Assembly (NCBI GenBank): GCA_023435565.1
Contig: JAEYRN010000098.1
Location: 1 to 41,449 of the forward strand
DNA from: Bacillota bacterium
Lineage (GTDB): Bacteria > Bacillota > UBA4882 > UBA8346
DNA: 41,449 bases
Reading direction: 5' to 3'
A program made the position numbers and the translations under genes. How positions within the stretch are numbered: the stretch's first letter is position 1; each line of letters opens with the position of its first letter. Shown here one piece after another: positions 40,157-41,449 of this stretch. The notes beneath the pieces were generated by a model. The model saw only the letters and a program-made list of their open reading frames with translations. It was not told the DNA's origin and searched no databases.

Positions 40157-41383
40157 TTATGGTTCAGTTTCCGGTTCTGCTGAAAAATTATTTTTCAATA
40201 ATGCTAATCCTCCGATCGAAGTCTCACGATAACTATTTTTTAAATCTTTTCCGGTACGCGTCATAGTTAAGACTACCTCGTCAAAAGAAATACGATGTTT
40301 ACCTTCGGAAAGCAAAGCAAATTCGGCACAATCCACCGCCCTCGAGGCGGCAAAAGCATTTCTTTCGATACAAGGGATTTGGACTAAACCACAAACCGGA
40401 TCACAAGTTAGACCCAGGTGGTGTTCAAAACCCATTTCTGCAGCGTATTCAATTTGACGCGGTGTTCCTCCTAAAAGTTGGGTAGCGGCTCCGGCCGCCA
40501 TAGCACAGGCAGAGCCAATTTCCCCTTGACACCCTACTTCGGCACCGGAGATTGAACCGTTGGTTTTGACTAAATTAGCAATAATTCCGGCGGTGGCCAA
40601 TGCTTCTAAAACTCGGTCTTCGTTGAACTTATATCTTGCTTGTAAGTACTTTAAAACTGCCGGAAGCACCCCACATGAACCACAAGTAGGAGCAGAAACT
40701 ACTTCCATTCCTGCGGCGTTTTCTTCAGCCACTGCCAAAGCATAGGCGAATAATAAATCTTTCTGCCTAACCACCGAGGCATTATGATGTTTTAAATAAA
40801 AAGAACGGCTTTTACGGTTTAAATTCAAACTTCCGGGTAAAATTCCTTCGGTGTTTATACCCCGTTCGATAGCAGCTTGCATTGTCTGCCATACTTTAAG
40901 TAGGTAATCCCAAATAGCCTGACCTTCGCGATCCGGTACTAATTCCCATATGAAGCGATGATTTGTTTCGGCCCATTGTAATATTGATTCAAAGGTTGAC
41001 GAGTCATAGATCTTAATTTGAAACGGGATTTCATTTTCTTCGCGTAAAGTACCGCCACCAACGCTATAGATACGCCAGAAGGAGATTTGTATGTTATCCC
41101 GATTCAGTGCCTCAAAATCCATACAATTGGAGTGATATAACTGATGGATCTCAGGTTTCCAAATTAATTCCACAGGTTTAGGATCACAAGCCCCAATAAT
41201 AGCTTGATCGGTTAAGTGCCCTTTTCCGGTTGCAGCCAGACTTCCGTAAAGTGTAACCCTAAAACTTGCAGCTGATGAATTTTGAGATTTAAATATTTCG
41301 GCTGCCCGGCGTGGCCCCATGGTCAATGTCATCAAGCTATGCTTCAAAAAAATAGGAGATGATAAGCAAGAAAATTTGAACAA
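40157..41383 (-). CDS. sdaA: L-serine dehydratase, iron-sulfur dependent, single chain
   Basis: The enzyme deaminates serine to pyruvate using a [4Fe-4S] cluster. In 408 residues it joins the beta-type N-domain (VTLYGSLAATGKGHLTDQAIIGA; YSVGGG) and the alpha catalytic domain with cluster ligands in SAPTCGSCGVLPAVL, GCQGEIGSACAMAAGA and GLTCDPVCGLVQIPCIERNA. The N-terminus is odd: the usual GPSSSHTMGP is replaced by HSLMTLTMGP (15-24), with a longer degenerate stretch before it, so the substrate loop may be altered or the 5' end may carry a frameshift. The TTG at 41383 is 13 bases after AAGGGG. It lies at the window edge with no visible promoter. Confidence 0.88.
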   Translation of the reverse strand: MFKFSCLSSPIFLKHSLMTLTMGPRRAAEIFKSQNSSAASFRVTLYGSLAATGKGHLTDQAIIGACDPKPVELIWKPEIHQLYHSNCMDFEALNRDNIQISFWRIYSVGGGTLREENEIPFQIKIYDSSTFESILQWAETNHRFIWELVPDREGQAIWDYLLKVWQTMQAAIERGINTEGILPGSLNLNRKSRSFYLKHHNASVVRQKDLLFAYALAVAEENAAGMEVVSAPTCGSCGVLPAVLKYLQARYKFNEDRVLEALATAGIIANLVKTNGSISGAEVGCQGEIGSACAMAAGAATQLLGGTPRQIEYAAEMGFEHHLGLTCDPVCGLVQIPCIERNAFAASRAVDCAEFALLSEGKHRISFDEVVLTMTRTGKDLKNSYRETSIGGLALLKNNFSAEPETEP

Positions 41384-41449
41384 AATACTGTAAACCCCTT
41401 GACAAATATAGATTCACCCAATAATCGATTTGGATACCTTTTTAGGTAT

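Noticed and set aside
41434..41449. Hairpin ATACCT-TTTT-AGGTAT at the window end
   Set aside because: Cut by the window edge; it could be a terminator or operator but cannot be judged.

Overview
This window is AT-rich bacterial chromosome, densely coded and almost entirely on the + strand, with many TTG and GTG starts behind strong GGAGG-type ribosome binding sites. The gene set (spoIVB, spo0A, ytaF, obgE, yqeK-rsfS, mutS2, helD, split transketolase) points to an endospore-forming member of the Firmicutes (Bacillota), probably anaerobic: it has an iron-sulfur serine dehydratase, a PflX-type radical SAM protein and a PPi-type phosphofructokinase. One small secreted protein (39260-39778) reads like an outer-membrane beta-barrel ending in Phe. 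This makes a two-membrane spore former (Limnochordia/Hydrogenispora-like or Halanaerobiia-like) plausible, but this is not proven.

Layout. 123-8387: fabH, a c-di-GMP cyclase, then a ribosome-assembly/NAD/proline block (obgE, small Cys protein, yhbY, proB, nadD, yqeK, rsfS), interrupted after nadD by an RRM protein and a PilZ protein. 8498-11484: leuS and a YgjP-like metallopeptidase. 11609-17572: spoIVB and spo0A, followed by a cell-division/envelope group (steA, steB, a GT2 glycosyltransferase, a MraY/WecA-like transferase). 17574-18855: DNA repair (nfo, rnhA). 18976-23196: central carbon metabolism (two-subunit transketolase, PPi-type PFK, class II aldolase), which together could run a sedoheptulose-bisphosphate route. 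23289-29749: ytaF (-), a LiaF-like protein, a lipoprotein, proA (about 20 kb from proB), a PflX-like radical SAM protein (-) and a short alpha-glucan phosphorylase. 29974-34561: helD and a MutS2 that ends before any Smr domain. 34928-39063: a GNAT - dapA - Gfo/Idh - PhzF - HAD operon. 39260-41383: the beta-barrel candidate, and on the - strand a 54-residue membrane peptide and a serine dehydratase.

Regulation is the most interesting layer. The GNAT-dapA operon has a textbook promoter preceded by a perfect tandem 15-bp repeat. Its leader carries a ykkC-family aptamer (34773-34874) whose closing stem and conserved GCCC segment are also used by an overlapping Rho-independent terminator, so it should be a ligand-induced antitermination switch of the guanidine-I/ppGpp/PRPP class. 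The mutS2 leader has its own consensus promoter, mutually exclusive antiterminator and terminator stems, and a second terminator sharing the same 5' arm; I do not recognise this RNA. Further promoters, an operator-like palindrome before helD, a candidate sigma-H promoter before spo0A and several nested inverted repeats are listed. No tRNA, rRNA, CRISPR, transposase or phage gene was seen. All calls rest on reading motifs by eye; no database search was run.
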